41,636 nt of DNA from Chara braunii (lineage: Eukaryota > Streptophyta > Charophyceae > Charales > Characeae): positions 544,297 through 585,932 of the forward strand of contig BFEA01000181.1 of NCBI GenBank assembly GCA_003427395.1, read 5' to 3'. The first letter of the stretch is position 1. Each line of letters begins with the position of its first letter. This document shows, piece by piece, positions 41,364-41,636 of the stretch. The notes under the pieces were generated by a model. It made no database searches. It had not been told where the DNA came from and saw nothing but the letters and a program-made list of their open reading frames with translations. A program made the translations under genes and the position numbers.

Positions 41364-41636
41364 TGCAAGCCAAATAGTCACACTGTGTCCAGATAGCAGC
41401 ATTGCACCAATAATACACCAATGGAGTTTCGTAGCACTGAAAACCAATGTCCGTGGAGAGTACACTCTCTCCTTTCAACACAAGAGTCCAGTTCCCTTAC
41501 ACTCGCACTTGGCGCTCAGCGCCCAGCCTACTCCTACACAGCTACTACAGACTACAAAAAGACAATGCAACTGTTGACATCAGNAGCAGCCCGAAGTACT
41601 TGAAGATGCCGCCCATGCAGAACATCGCCAATACAA
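41258..41636 (-). mobile_element. 5' LTR of element F, cut by the window end
   Basis: It begins (plus strand) TGCAAGGAAAATAAGC like the left LTR and follows it to the last base of the window, including the N at 41584 that corresponds to the N at 33630. Confidence 0.9.

Larger units (their letters stand above)
33357..41636 (-). mobile_element. Element F: nearly complete Ty3/gypsy retrotransposon
   Basis: In element order (right to left): 5' LTR (41258 to beyond the window), PBS, leader, gag, pol, PPT and 3' LTR. The shared 5' part of the two LTRs differs at only about three positions in roughly 330 bases, apart from a 53-base duplication, which suggests a recent insertion. The coding frames are nevertheless broken at several places, and many N bases lie at 33630-35772. 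Confidence 0.88.

Overview
The window looks like repeat-dense nuclear DNA from a large eukaryotic genome. A streptophyte plant or charophyte alga is my best guess. The basis is chromodomain-bearing Ty3/gypsy elements, initiator-Met-tRNA primer sites, and many nested, decayed LTR elements with no recognisable host housekeeping gene. The species call is inference. Scattered N bases sit mostly inside repeats, and one stretch is library adapter, so part of the structure may be assembly-made.

Layout. 1-860: G-rich and degenerate satellite sequence. 866-4040: element A, the 3' part of a Ty3/gypsy element on the minus strand with a probable LTR (866-2174). 4041-11700: mostly non-coding DNA with weak hypothetical ORFs. 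11700-12900: TA microsatellites, minisatellites and a tandem unit carrying a hammerhead ribozyme core at 12558-12594. 13138-14298: two unrecognised coding-like segments, the second broken by two in-frame TGA codons. 15336-15396: tRNA-like A/B boxes (candidate SINE head, minus). 15786-19447: element B (plus), 5'-truncated pol plus 3' LTR. 20349-28242: element C (plus) with LTR, PBS, leader, intact gag and interrupted pol. 28243-28862: fragment E (minus, B-like pol). 29472-30681: an inverted copy of the C LTR. 30742-33153: element D (plus, B-like), truncated pol plus 3' LTR. 33357 to the window end: element F (minus), nearly complete, with 3' LTR, pol, gag, leader, PBS and the beginning of the 5' LTR.

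How the genes work together. In C and F, gag encodes a coiled-coil, capsid-like and CCHC protein. Pol (protease, RT, RNase H, integrase, chromodomain-like tail) lies in the -1 frame. In both elements a textbook X XXY YYZ heptamer (A AAA AAC in C, G GGA AAC in F) lies in the correct gag phase just before the gag stop, so -1 ribosomal frameshifting is the likely route to Gag-Pol. All pol copies carry stops or frameshifts; any movement now would need proteins supplied in trans.

Most notable points: the hammerhead core beside TA repeats, the two frameshift signals, the unknown TGA-interrupted ORF, a nonsense codon shared by B and D, and a 19-base Nextera mosaic-end sequence (21202-21220) between two direct repeats, which marks an assembly artefact.
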